A DNA stretch of 64,000 nt from Procambarus clarkii (taxonomy: Eukaryota; Arthropoda; Malacostraca; Decapoda; Cambaridae), in assembly GCF_040958095.1 (NCBI RefSeq), contig NC_091177.1, forward strand, positions 914,501 to 978,500, in the 5' to 3' direction. Both the position numbers and the translations under genes were made by a program. Every line of letters starts with the position of its first letter. The first letter of the stretch is position 1. The notes beneath the pieces were generated by a model. The model worked only from the letters and a program-made list of their open reading frames with translations. It searched no databases and was not told the DNA's origin. Below are positions 54,300 through 64,000 of this stretch, in pieces.

Positions 54300-54740
54300 C
54301 ACGTTTGCCGCCATTTTCTTTCTCGCTTTCCTCCCCTGTTCCTCGCTTTCCCGCGTTTTCCTTCACTCTTCCTCACTCTCTCTCTCCTTTGCTCGCCCCT
54401 CACTCTTCTTCGCCCTCTCTCATCTTTCGCTTTCCCTTCCTCTCTCTCTCTCGTTCTCCTTTGCTCTTCCTGGCTCTTTCGCTCTTTCTCATGCTCTTCT
54501 TTCTCACTCTTCTGCAGCTTATCCTCCTCCTTGTTTCTCTCTAGTATTGCTGTCAGCTTCTCTCATGCTTCTTATTTCACTCTCAGAGTATCTTGCACTC
54601 GCTCTGCCTCATTCATGCTTCCCCCCATGATCTCTTGCACTCTTGGTTCGTTTATCGTATCATTCACTGCGATTCACTCATTTTTTGCCACCTTGATTCA
54701 CTCGTGGCACCACTCTGAAGCCCTGTCCTCTGAAGCCCTG
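54300..54740. repeat. Pyrimidine-rich degenerate tract
   Basis: CTTTCCTC/TCTTCC-rich plus strand without period. The 202-codon frame here is low-complexity. Confidence 0.6.
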
Positions 54741-54835
54741 AAACTCTGCCCATTGTTTCTCGCCGGCGCCTGGGATCGAACCCAGGACCACAAGATCACA
54801 AGTCCAGCGTGCTGTCTGCTCGGCCGACCGGCTCC
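54741..54835 (-). mobile_element. SINE family B, head only
   Basis: AAACTCTGCCCATTGTTTCT to GGCCGACCGGCTCC. Confidence 0.85.
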
Positions 54836-54939
54836 GGTCGGCGGAAAAACTTGAATTTCTTTTGAAATCTCACCAGAGATTTTCAAATCCATTTAGTGAA
54901 TGGATTTTAAGAATGTCAAAATTGAGGAAATCTTTGCTG

Positions 54940-55317
54940 TTAGGCTAGGTTAGGTTAGGTTAGGTTAGGTTAGGCTAGGTTAGGTTAGGTTAGGTTAGGT
55001 TAGGTTAGGTTAGGCTAGGCTAGGTTAGGTTAGGCTAGGTTAGGTTAGGTTAGGTTAGGTTAGGTTAGGTTAGGCTAGGTTAGGCTAGGCTAGGTTAGGC
55101 TAGGCTAGGTTAGGTTAGGTTAGGTTAGGTTAGGTTAGGCTAGGTTAGGCTAGGCTAGGTTAGGTTAGGTTAGGCTAGGTTAGGCTAGGCTAGGCTAGGT
55201 TAGGCTAGGCTAGGTTAGGTTAGGCTAGGCTAGGTTAGGTTAGGCTAGGCTAGGTTAGGTTAGGTTAGGTTAGGTTAGGCTAGGTTAGGTTAGGTTAGGT
55301 TAGGTTAGGTTAGGCTA
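54940..55317. repeat. Interstitial (TTAGG)n / (CTAGG)n array, ~75 units
   Basis: Strict 5-bp period of TTAGG with CTAGG as the only common variant. TTAGG is the canonical arthropod telomere repeat. Flanked by SINE B copies on both sides. Confidence 0.95.
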
Positions 55318-55352
55318 TTTGTTGTACGGTTTTCCCTTTTCCAAAACTTTAG

Positions 55353-55603
55353 GGAGCCGGTCGGCCGAGCGGACAGCACACTGGACTTGTGATCCTGTGG
55401 TCCCGGGTTCGATCCCGGGCGCCGGGGAGAAACAATGGGCAGCGTTTCTTTCACCCTATGCCCCTGTTACCTAGCAGTAAAATAGGTGCCTGGGTGTTAG
55501 TCAGCTGTCACGGGCTGCTTCCTGGGGGTGGAGGCCTGGTCGAGGACCGGGCCGCGAGGACACTAAAAACCCCGAGATCATCTCAAGATAACCTCAAGAT
55601 AAC
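55353..55603 (+). mobile_element. SINE family B, full-length copy
   Basis: GGAGCCGGTCGGCCGAGCGG; B box arm CCCGGGTTCGATCCCGGG intact; end CTCAAGATAACCTCAAGATA. Confidence 0.9.
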
Positions 55604-55712
55604 TTTCCAAGCAACGACAAAAGGTTTTGAGTGGTTTATACAACTTTGGGTGTATAATCACTCTGTATAATTATCGTTGCTCTCCCCTGCTGGCTGTGTA
55701 GTGGTTGAGGTG

Positions 55713-55864
55713 GTTATCTTATCTTGAGGTTATCTTGAGATGATTTCGGGGCTTTAGTGTCCCCGCGGCCCGGTCCTCGACCAGGCCTCCACCCCCAGGA
55801 AGCAGCCCGTGACAGCTGACTAACTCCCAGGTACCTATTTACTGCTAGGTAACAGGGGCATTCC
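55713..55864 (-). mobile_element. SINE family B, 5'-truncated
   Basis: ATCTTGAGGTTATCTTGAGA through CTAGGTAACAGGGGCATT; inverted relative to the copy 110 bp to the left. Confidence 0.85.
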
Positions 55865-56039
55865 TAGCAGTTACAACACCATCACAACAACCTTTATAAA
55901 ATATTTTAAACATTTATACGTGAAGTTTTATTTGTCTTTTATATATATATATTTTTCTACTTAGATGGGGGAACCCGGGGTTACCAGGGGTCGGGCTCCC
56001 CCATTCCCCCCCCCTTGTCTACCCCCTCTCTTTCCCGCT

Positions 56040-57335
<1,296 letters not shown>

Positions 57336-58375
57336 TTGACATCTTATTGGGGTTGTAACTGTGCACTGTGTTAGATAATGTTCCGGTGGTCTGTTGTGGT
57401 TGTAACTGTGCACTGTGTTAGATAATGTTCCGGTGGTCTGTTGTGGTTGTAACTCTGCACTGTGTTAGATAATGTTCCGGTGGTCTGTTGTGGTTGTAAC
57501 TGTGCACTGTGTTAGATAATGTTCCGGTGGTCTGTTGTGGTTGTAACTGTGCACTGTGTTAGATAATGTTCCGGTGGTCTGTTGTGGTTGTAACTCTGCA
57601 CTGTGTTAGATAATGTTCCGGTGGTCTGTTGTGGTTGTAACTCTGCACTGTGTTAGATAATGTTCCGGTGGTCTGTTGTGGTTGTAACTCTGCACTGTGT
57701 TAGATAATGTTCCGGTGGTCTGTTGTGGTTGTAACTCTGCACTGTGTTAGATAATGTTCCGGTGGTCTGTTGTGGTTGTAACTGTGCACTGTGTTAGATA
57801 ATGTTCCGGTGGTCTGTTGTGGTTGTAACTGTGCACTGTGTTAGATAATGTTCCGGTGGTCTGTTGTGGTTGTAACTGTGCACTGTGTTAGATAATGTTC
57901 CGGTGGTCTGTTGTGGTTGTAACTCTGCACTGTGTTAGATAATGTTCCGGTGGTCTGTTGTGGTTGTAACTGTGCACTGTGTTAGATAATGTTCCGGTGG
58001 TCTGTTGTGGTTGTAACTCTGCACTGTGTTAGATAATGTTCCGGTGGTCTGTTGTGGTTGTAACTGTGCACTGTGTTAGATATTGTTCCGGTGGTCTGTT
58101 GTGGTTGTAACTCTGCACTGTGTTAGATAATGTTCCGGTGGTCTGTTGTGGTTGTAACTCTGCACTGTGTTAGATAATGTTCCGGTGGTCTGTTGTGGTT
58201 GTAACTGTGCACTGTGTTAGATAATGTTCCGGTGGTCTGTTGTGGTTGTAACTGTGCACTGTGTTAGATAATGTTCCGGTGGTCTGTTGTGGTTGTAACT
58301 GTGCACTGTGTTAGATAATGTTCCGGTGGTCTGTTGTGGTTGTAACTGTGCACTGTGTTAGATAATGTTTCAGTG
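57336..58375. repeat. 47-bp minisatellite, ~22 copies, born from a LINE end
   Basis: Unit CTGTGCACTGTGTTAGATAA, TGTTCCGGTGGTCTGTTG, TGGTTGTAA, with a G/C variant (CTGTGCAC or CTCTGCAC). On the minus strand the terminal unit is the coding end of the LINE at 58376-58750. Confidence 0.97.
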
Positions 58376-58750
58376 GTCTGTCGGGCATTTCTCCACAGTG
58401 CTGACATTTCCTCTCATCTTCCGGAACCTGTAAGCCTATTTCCCATGCACATGGGTATCCAAGCCTGATGCGATGTAAGTGTACTTCTGTTGTTCTACTG
58501 CTCCCTTTCATCAAACTAAGTGGTTCGTAGCTGGTTGAATTCTTGTACCAACCCGCAGATCCTGATGTTGCAACTGCTGTGTTGTGGTCACTGTACATCT
58601 TTTGCATTGCTGTTTCTAATTACTTTCTTAATCTGTGATAGACTCTGTGGTATGTAAATGTCTACATTTCTTCTTTTAGTTGCAAATTTTGCAGCTTCGT
58701 CTGCAATGTCATTTCCTATTATTCCCACATGACTTGGCATAAGGCATGAC
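58310..58750 (-). mobile_element. I-like LINE, RNase H end and zinc finger
   Basis: Minus strand: PSHVGIIGNDIADEAAKFAT (end of RNase H), IPQSLSQIKKVIRNSNA; then after a frame change VHLHRIRLGYPCAWEIGLQV and CQHCGEMPDRPLKHYLTQC (zinc-finger end, CX2C...HX4C). The frame then runs into the 47-bp array and stops there. 5'-truncated near 58750. Confidence 0.85.
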
Positions 58751-58804
58751 TTGGCATTTTGTGTTGAATGCCTTGTGTTGTGTTGAAAATAGTTTAATTC
58801 TGGA

Positions 58805-59122
58805 TGCCCCAGTAGTCTTACGTTGAGTGACCCAGTAGTTTTGTGTTGAGTGACCCAGTAGTTTTGTGTTGAGTGACCCAGTAGTTTTGTGTTGAGTGAC
58901 CCAGTAGTTTTGTGTTGAGTGACCCAGTAGTTTTGTGTTGAGTGACCCAGTAGTTTTGTGTTGAGTGACCCAGTAGTTTTGTGTTGAGTGATACAGTAGT
59001 TTTGTGTTGAGTGATACAGTAGTTTTGTGTTGAGTGATACAGTAGTTTTGTGTTGAGTGATACAGTAGTTTTGTGTTGAGTGATACAGTAGTTTTGTGTT
59101 GAGTGACCCAGTAGTTTTGTGT
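58805..59122. repeat. 23-bp minisatellite, ~14 copies
   Basis: GTAGTTTTGTGTTGAGTGAC plus CCA; a block of ATACA variants (58989-59090) sits between CCCA units. Confidence 0.97.
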
Positions 59123-59735
59123 TAGCTGCCTCAGTGTTCGTGACGTGGTAAAGACCTGTGTTCCAGCAATATTTATAAGTTTTCTGGAAGAGGGGTCGCA
59201 AAATCGTGGCCCTTTGATGTAGACAATGTTCTTTAGTTGTGCCTATGACATCCCCTGAAGGTTCTGTGGGTCCATTCTACCCCTCCGGCATCTCTCTATA
59301 GTAAGTTGTTACTCAATAGCTCTGGATTTATTATTTGAGTTTTCCATATATAGATTATGAGATGTTTATCATGTCTGTTCCAAAGAGAATATTTGCGAGT
59401 GTTTTTAACCTTCTCTCTACTTCTTCTTCTTCAGTATCATTCGAATTAATGTTACTCTCTCTCCATCCATCTTCTGTTCTGTATCTCACTCTCTCTTTCT
59501 CACCGTCTCGTCCTGTCTTCACCACTCTCCTCCTCCGCCTCCTCCTCCCCCGCCATCATGAATTCGCTCAGCGGTGTCACGGAGGTTTTACGTTGGGCGG
59601 GAAGGCTTCCGACGGGGCCATGCCATCACCGCCTCTTTTGCCACTATTTATGTCCCGAGCGCGGAGTGAATACATCATTGCGTCCCTCGCTCTGGGCTCC
59701 TTCTGTCTCTTCCTTACTCTCTCTCTCTCGCCTCT
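59123..59735. other. Unassigned sequence
   Basis: Pyrimidine-rich in its second half; no motif recognised. Confidence 0.3.
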
Positions 59736-60120
59736 TGGACCGTCGTGTGGGGTTGTTGGGCCTTCGTGTGGGGTTGTTGGGCCTTCGTGTGGGGTTGTTG
59801 ACCCTTCGTGTGGGGTTATTGACCCTTCGTGTGGGGTTGTTGGGCCTTCGGGTGGGGTTGTTGGGCCTTCGGGTGGGGTTGTTGGGCCTTCGTGTGGGGT
59901 TGTTGGGCCTTCGGGTGGGGTTGTTGGGCCTTCGGGTGGGGTTGTTGGGCCTTCGTGTGGGGTTGTTGGGCCTTCGTGTGGGGTTGTTGGGCCTTCGTGT
60001 GGGGTTGTTGGGCCTTCGTGTGGGGTTGTTGGGCCTTCGTGTGAGGTTGTTGGGCCTGCGTGTGGGGTTGTTGGGCCTTCGTGTGGGGTTGTTGGGCCTA
60101 CGTGTAACCCCACACGTAGG
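59736..60120. repeat. 21-bp minisatellite, ~17 copies, ending in a hairpin
   Basis: GGGCCTTCGTGTGGGGTTGT plus T. 21 is a multiple of 3, so open frames carry a 7-residue repeat (GVVGPSC). At 60097-60120 CCTACGTGT, loop AACCCC, ACACGTAGG forms a perfect hairpin and reverses the repeat orientation. Confidence 0.95.
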
Positions 60121-60354
60121 TTACAGGTATACCGCTGGAAGATATACCAGCCTTCCATCGGTATACCAGGCAGGGTGGAGGATATACCAGTTACTGTGAA
60201 CATTGGCAGCTGTGGCCGGGATGATGATATATGTACATCATCCACTGTCACTTAGAAGTGGTCATGATGGTGAGTGACGGTGATCTCACCGGTGAATGAT
60301 GGTGTTTAAAGGTTATGGATCTCTTGAAGCTCCTCCGCTTCCGGACAGGAACCG

Positions 60355-60830
60355 AAATTGAAATTGAAATAAGTTTATTGAGGTAAAATACACACAAAGG
60401 GATGAGGTAGCTCAAGCTATTCTCAGCCCGTTCAGTACATCGTGTTAATACATACATAGACACACATCACAAACAATAAACATATTACCAAACATTCTGA
60501 GAGATAAACATATTCATTTCCTCCTTCACAAGTAGTATGGTATCAGACGTACACATAAATACTTTTATGACCTAGGTGACAGGAACCGAGGACGCAGCAG
60601 GCGTTTCCCCTCTGGATCGCCACACTGAGGCGCAGAAACAAGAAACTGGAAGCTCTTGGGTCTCTGGTGACGTCAATGAGCTTGGAGCCCAATTCCTTGA
60701 GAAATCCCAAGGCACTCTTGCCCCAGGGGCCATGCGTCTCAGACGCTATGGGAACAAAGGTGTATTGACCTTTCAGTCGCCTGTATTTGAGTGATTTTGC
60801 TGTTTCCCTGTGGTTGGCCGCCCCACCTGC
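60355..60830 (-). mobile_element. LINE C-terminal fragment with hexamer tail
   Basis: Minus strand: YTFVPIASETHGPWGKSALG, FLKELGSKLIDVTRDPRASS and FLFLRLSVAIQRGNACCVLG, a C-terminal pattern I associate with LINE polyproteins (FVPIAVETLGxWG...FLFQRLSVAIQRGNA), though I cannot name the clade. The 3' end has GAATAGCTTGAGCTACCTCA and AATAAACTTATTTCAATTTC. The end is homologous to 21794-21873. Confidence 0.6.
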
Positions 60831-60833
60831 TTG

Positions 60834-61084
<251 letters not shown>

Positions 61085-61553
61085 ATGGCACTTCTTGCAT
61101 TGAAGTAATCTCTTATTTAGTATTTGGACAAATATGTATATGTATATCATACGTTTGCATAGATATAGATGGTATTTGTATATGTATATGTGTGCATCCA
61201 TATATATATATGTTTATTTCTATCCCTTTTCTCTTCCTTCTTTTCGCTTACTTTCCTCTCTCTTTCCTCGCCTCTCTCTCTCTCTCCCTCCCCGCCTTCC
61301 CATCCCCCCCTGTCTCCCTCCCCGCCCCCCTCCTCCTCCATCAAGACAGCTTCCACTTCTCATTCATCCCTAAGTGAGGTTCTGGAATTTCACTCCTCGT
61401 TGATCCTGTGTGTGGAAAATTCTGTATATTTGAGAGGGAGAGAGTAAGGCGGGGGGGGGGGGGACCCATCCGTCTTGGCGGGCGCCTGATGTGTGTTTTA
61501 CGACGGGCCAGAGCCACTGGGGATGAGACCACCGGCCCCCCAGTGGCACACCC
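61085..61553. other. Unassigned, TA- and C/T-rich
   Basis: No element recognised. Confidence 0.3.
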
Positions 61554-61648
61554 TGGCCCTCTGGGGATCTGGGGATCTGGGCATTTGGGGATCTGGGGAT
61601 CTGGGGATCTGGGTATTTAGGGATCTGGGGATCTGGGGATCTGGGAGG
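61554..61648. repeat. 8-bp repeat (GGGGATCT)n
   Basis: About 11 units with GGGCATTT and GGGTATTT variants. Confidence 0.9.
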
Positions 61649-61737
61649 TTAGTGCCTCCTGTTATGTTTACTGTTCTCAGGGAAGTGTCGAGGTGGAGCT
61701 GTTGTAGTTTTCTTTTGTTTGTTTTTGTTTAGGCGTG

Positions 61738-61795
61738 CATGATGATGGTGGTGATGGTGGTGGCGGCGCTGTTGGTGATGGTGGTAGTGGTTGTG
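61738..61795. repeat. GATGGTGGT-type trinucleotide tract
   Basis: Imperfect GAT/GGT/GGC triplets. Confidence 0.8.
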
Positions 61796-62023
61796 CATTT
61801 GTTTATAGTGTTGTTGGTCAGTGTTGTAAAAGTTGTAGGGGTGTGTGTGTGGGACTTTTGTAAACAGTGATGAAAGTTTCACGTATTTGTGATGTAATAT
61901 TGGGAGGGAACAGACTCTAACTCTTGGACCCCCATCCATAGGACAGAGCACTTTTGACGTCACAATCCCCAACGGACTAAATATGGTGTACTGTAAATCA
62001 TAGCGGCTCGCAAACGCTCACGT

Positions 62024-62058
62024 TCAGTCTTACCTGGGACGCGGTCGGGTCAAGACCT
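62024..62058 (+). promoter_or_regulatory. LINE internal core promoter: Inr + DPE
   Basis: TCAGTC at 62024-62029 fits the arthropod initiator TCAKTY with A+1 at 62026; AGACCT at 62053-62058 fits the DPE RGWYVT at exactly +28 to +33. I, Jockey and related LINEs start with CAGT/CAKT and use internal Inr+DPE promoters, so A+1 probably marks the first bases of the element. Confidence 0.6.
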
Positions 62059-62090
62059 CTGCTCCGCACCTTCCCCCTCCCCCTCCCCCC

Positions 62091-63674
62091 ATGCTGGGTA
62101 CTGAGATGGAGACTCAGTCACCAGTAGAACTGGCTGCTTCCCACGGAGATATTAACATGGACTCTGAAAGCAGCCAGTCAGACGAGGAGGGCGTGTTTCA
62201 AGAAGTTCTGACAAGGAATAAGAAGAAACGCAGAAGACAGGATGCAAGGCGTAGTGTGGACAGTAATGGTACACTTAACGGAAACGATAAAAGAATGAAG
62301 AACGACGCCGAGACTGATGCAGACACACGGACGGAACGATGTCAGGAAGGTGAGGATCAGCGGAGATGGAGGCTTCTCTTCCCTGCCTCATGCACGTTGG
62401 CCTATCATCAGAAGCTGCTGTGGACCGTCAAACTCGGAAGAGAACACCGCAAGTTCGAGCCCCTGCTGAAGGAAGGTGTAAACAGACCTTACTTAACGGT
62501 AGGTTCTAGGGAGGCAGTGACGTTTCTTAGCCAGCAAGGATATGATGGAATTCTTATGGAAATACCGGAGGGGAACGAGAAGCTGACGAAGGTAATTATC
62601 TATAAATACCCTCAGATTCTGGACCCCGAGTTTATACTCGACGACCAACGATTTGTGTGGGCCAAGCGTCACCTTATTAAAGGTGAAGCTAGGAGTCAGG
62701 TGGTGGCTCTAGTGAGAGGTGACGTACCCGAAAAAGTGTTCATCACCGGGGCTGGCTACAGGCATGTAGCAAAGTATGTGGAAGAGCCCATAATATGCCT
62801 GAAATGCTGCAGATGGGGGCATAAATCCTGGAGCTGTCAAAATGATCCACGATGTCGTTTCTGCGGAAAGTCTCACCTCTCTACTGTGTGTAGAAACAGA
62901 CTGAATCTGGGTGAGAAAATAGTTCCCAGATGCTGCAACTGTGGAGGTGTTCACAATGCGAGCTCGGCTGTGTGTAGCAAGAGGCCGAGTATGGCTGTTC
63001 TCCGGCCGGTGAATGTTACAGAGCAAGCAAGAGCTCTTACCCAGACACCGGGAGCACAGCAAAACAGTCTGCCCCAAACAGTGCCAGTGAACCGGACGAA
63101 TGCGTGGGTAAAGGAGTCACCTTTACTTAGGCAGGCTCCAGCAACAAGCAGCCACGCCACCACTCAGGACTCCGGCAGTGACAGTGTAACGGTGAGTGAA
63201 GTGGCTACTGTGGCTCAGAGAGAGGGTCATAATAATATGGTCAAGGAAGTGTGGGCTGAACTTAAAAAAGTTGGTGAGTTCCTCCAAAATCTGGGGCAGA
63301 GAATCGAGTCCATCGAGGCTAAATTAAACGTTCAGGAGGTCAAGGAAAATCACAAAACGGTGAAGGATAGTCAGGATATAGTGGTTGAGGACAAAAATGA
63401 AATATTGAGTGATGAAATGAAGGAAAGTGAAGTGTGTGTGAATGATGGTAGTCGTAGTGAAAGGAAGAACCCTATAATTACACATAAAATGAAGGAATCA
63501 TTTGGGCCAACAATGGACATCTCAGGGCTGAAAAAATCTCTTGAGAATCGCAATGTCGCTTTTACTGGTGAACTTGGGAGGAGGTGGGAGATGTTATACA
63601 AGGTATGGCTATCATTTAGTGAACTTATTGGGGATGACTTAGGCAATGAATTGATTAATAATGGATCACCCTAG
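62091..63674 (+). CDS. LINE ORF1 protein with three zinc knuckles
   Basis: 527 residues, uninterrupted. Residues 1-90 are polar with a basic KKKRRRQDARR patch (possible nuclear or RNA-binding signal). Residues about 92-230 (RWRLLFPASCTLAYHQKLLW onward) are a folded domain of the ORF1 family preceding the knuckles. From residue 236: CLKCCRWGHKSWSC (CX2CX4HX4C), CRFCGKSHLSTVC (CX2CX3HX4C) and CCNCGGVHNASSAVC (CX2CX3HX6C), a gag-like array that binds RNA in I/Jockey-group LINEs. Residues about 385-430 (ELKKVGEFLQNLGQRIESIE) look coiled-coil. The first ATG after the promoter is used, preceded by a C-rich stretch. It forms the RNP with the element RNA and overlaps ORF2 by 14 nt. Confidence 0.88.
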   Translation: MLGTEMETQSPVELAASHGDINMDSESSQSDEEGVFQEVLTRNKKKRRRQDARRSVDSNGTLNGNDKRMKNDAETDADTRTERCQEGEDQRRWRLLFPASCTLAYHQKLLWTVKLGREHRKFEPLLKEGVNRPYLTVGSREAVTFLSQQGYDGILMEIPEGNEKLTKVIIYKYPQILDPEFILDDQRFVWAKRHLIKGEARSQVVALVRGDVPEKVFITGAGYRHVAKYVEEPIICLKCCRWGHKSWSCQNDPRCRFCGKSHLSTVCRNRLNLGEKIVPRCCNCGGVHNASSAVCSKRPSMAVLRPVNVTEQARALTQTPGAQQNSLPQTVPVNRTNAWVKESPLLRQAPATSSHATTQDSGSDSVTVSEVATVAQREGHNNMVKEVWAELKKVGEFLQNLGQRIESIEAKLNVQEVKENHKTVKDSQDIVVEDKNEILSDEMKESEVCVNDGSRSERKNPIITHKMKESFGPTMDISGLKKSLENRNVAFTGELGRRWEMLYKVWLSFSELIGDDLGNELINNGSP

Positions 63675-64000
63675 ACTGAAAGTGTTGTCATGGAATGTTA
63701 ATGGTTTGAGAAACAGGGTTACAGATGTTCATTGTTATGTGATGGGAAATGATATTGATGTTGTAGCTCTCCAGGAGACAGGGGATAGGAATGAAGGATT
63801 ATTGAAATTAAATGGTTATAAAGGGTTTCACCTCTTCGCTGCAAATAACATCAGAGGCACGTCGATTTATGTTAAGAACTCCATACCAGCAGAGTTAGTA
63901 GAACCGCCATCAAAAACGCAAGGTATAGAGAGTGTCTGTGTTAAATTATCATTAAGGGAAGGGGAATTTATTGTAGTTAATTTGTATGTATCCAGGAACT
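63661..64000 (+). CDS. LINE ORF2, N-terminal endonuclease (partial)
   Basis: ATG at 63661 lies inside the end of ORF1 (+1 frame relative to it) and the frame stays open to the window edge, 113 codons. It begins MDHPRLKVLSWNVNGLRNRV, with the Asn of the APE-type endonuclease SWNVNG box, then DIDVVALQETGD with the catalytic Glu, GYKGFHLFAANN, RGTSIYVKNSIP and EFIVVNLYVS. This endonuclease nicks target DNA for target-primed reverse transcription; RT and probably RNase H should follow outside the window. Translation probably depends on reinitiation or a related mechanism, given the overlap. Confidence 0.88.
   Translation, partial: MDHPRLKVLSWNVNGLRNRVTDVHCYVMGNDIDVVALQETGDRNEGLLKLNGYKGFHLFAANNIRGTSIYVKNSIPAELVEPPSKTQGIESVCVKLSLREGEFIVVNLYVSRN

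Larger units (their letters stand above)
62025..64000 (+). mobile_element. Non-LTR LINE (I-like), apparently intact 5' part, continues past window
   Basis: Core promoter, short 5' UTR (about 65 nt), complete ORF1 and the start of ORF2 with an apurinic-type endonuclease. No break seen in about 1.9 kb, unlike every other LINE copy in the window. Structure (ORF1 with three zinc knuckles, overlapping ORF2) is that of I/Jockey-group elements. It may be the full-length source family of the RNase H fragments elsewhere here; that cannot be shown without its 3' part. Confidence 0.8.

Noticed and set aside
59335-60255. 306-codon frame with a collagen-like 7-residue repeat
   Set aside because: The repeat is the 21-bp minisatellite; flanks have no protein motif.

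Overview
This window looks like repeat-dominated intergenic DNA from an arthropod, most probably a decapod crustacean such as a crayfish. That is an inference from four things: a long (TTAGG)n-type array, the arthropod telomere motif; many CR1/L2-like and I-clade-like non-LTR retrotransposons; several tRNA-derived SINE families; and a DIRS-like element with inverted terminal repeats, a group common in decapods. I found no confident host protein-coding gene. Two short stretches (22050-22157 and 32006-32102) have the shape of 5' coding exons and are flagged as weak candidates.

Layout. 1-3360: degenerate ~190-bp repeats, a LINE 3' end and a piggyBac transposase relic. 3362-7500: a DIRS-like fossil with ~175-bp inverted terminal repeats and a CR1 fragment inside it. 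9.6-12.9 kb: a foldback element, SINEs and LINE tails. 12.9-13.5 kb: a hAT transposase relic that keeps both ends but has lost its middle. 14.4-20.5 kb: at least six CR1/L2-like copies, mostly on the minus strand, one carrying a SINE and an expanded (CT)n. 20.9-21.2 kb: a 5S rRNA sequence joined to the tail of a SINE family that elsewhere in the window has a tRNA head. 21.2-23.9 kb: a Gypsy fossil, LINE tails, a candidate promoter/exon and a TIR element. 26.4-28 kb: a SINE ending in (TA)n with a MITE sitting in the TA tract. 32.7-34.4 kb: the 3' half of an I-like LINE with RNase H. 35.9-38.1 kb: a hAT transposase relic split by a LINE and SINEs. 39.6-45 kb: MITEs, a SINE with consensus splice donors in tandem, and minisatellites. 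49-61 kb: a minisatellite and microsatellite belt including the TTAGG array. 62.0-64.0 kb: the 5' end of an apparently intact LINE (ORF1, the start of ORF2, and an Inr+DPE core promoter) that runs off the window.

How the parts relate. SINEs use LINE machinery: the 3' end of the commonest SINE (family B) matches 3' ends of a LINE whose C-terminal coding region is visible here. One 47-bp minisatellite grew out of the last codons of an I-like LINE. Three unrelated 20-bp minisatellites lie within 8 kb; two keep phase over about 1 kb and so produce long meaningless open frames. SINE family letters (A-F) and LINE names are local labels, not database names. All calls come from reading the sequence; no search was run.
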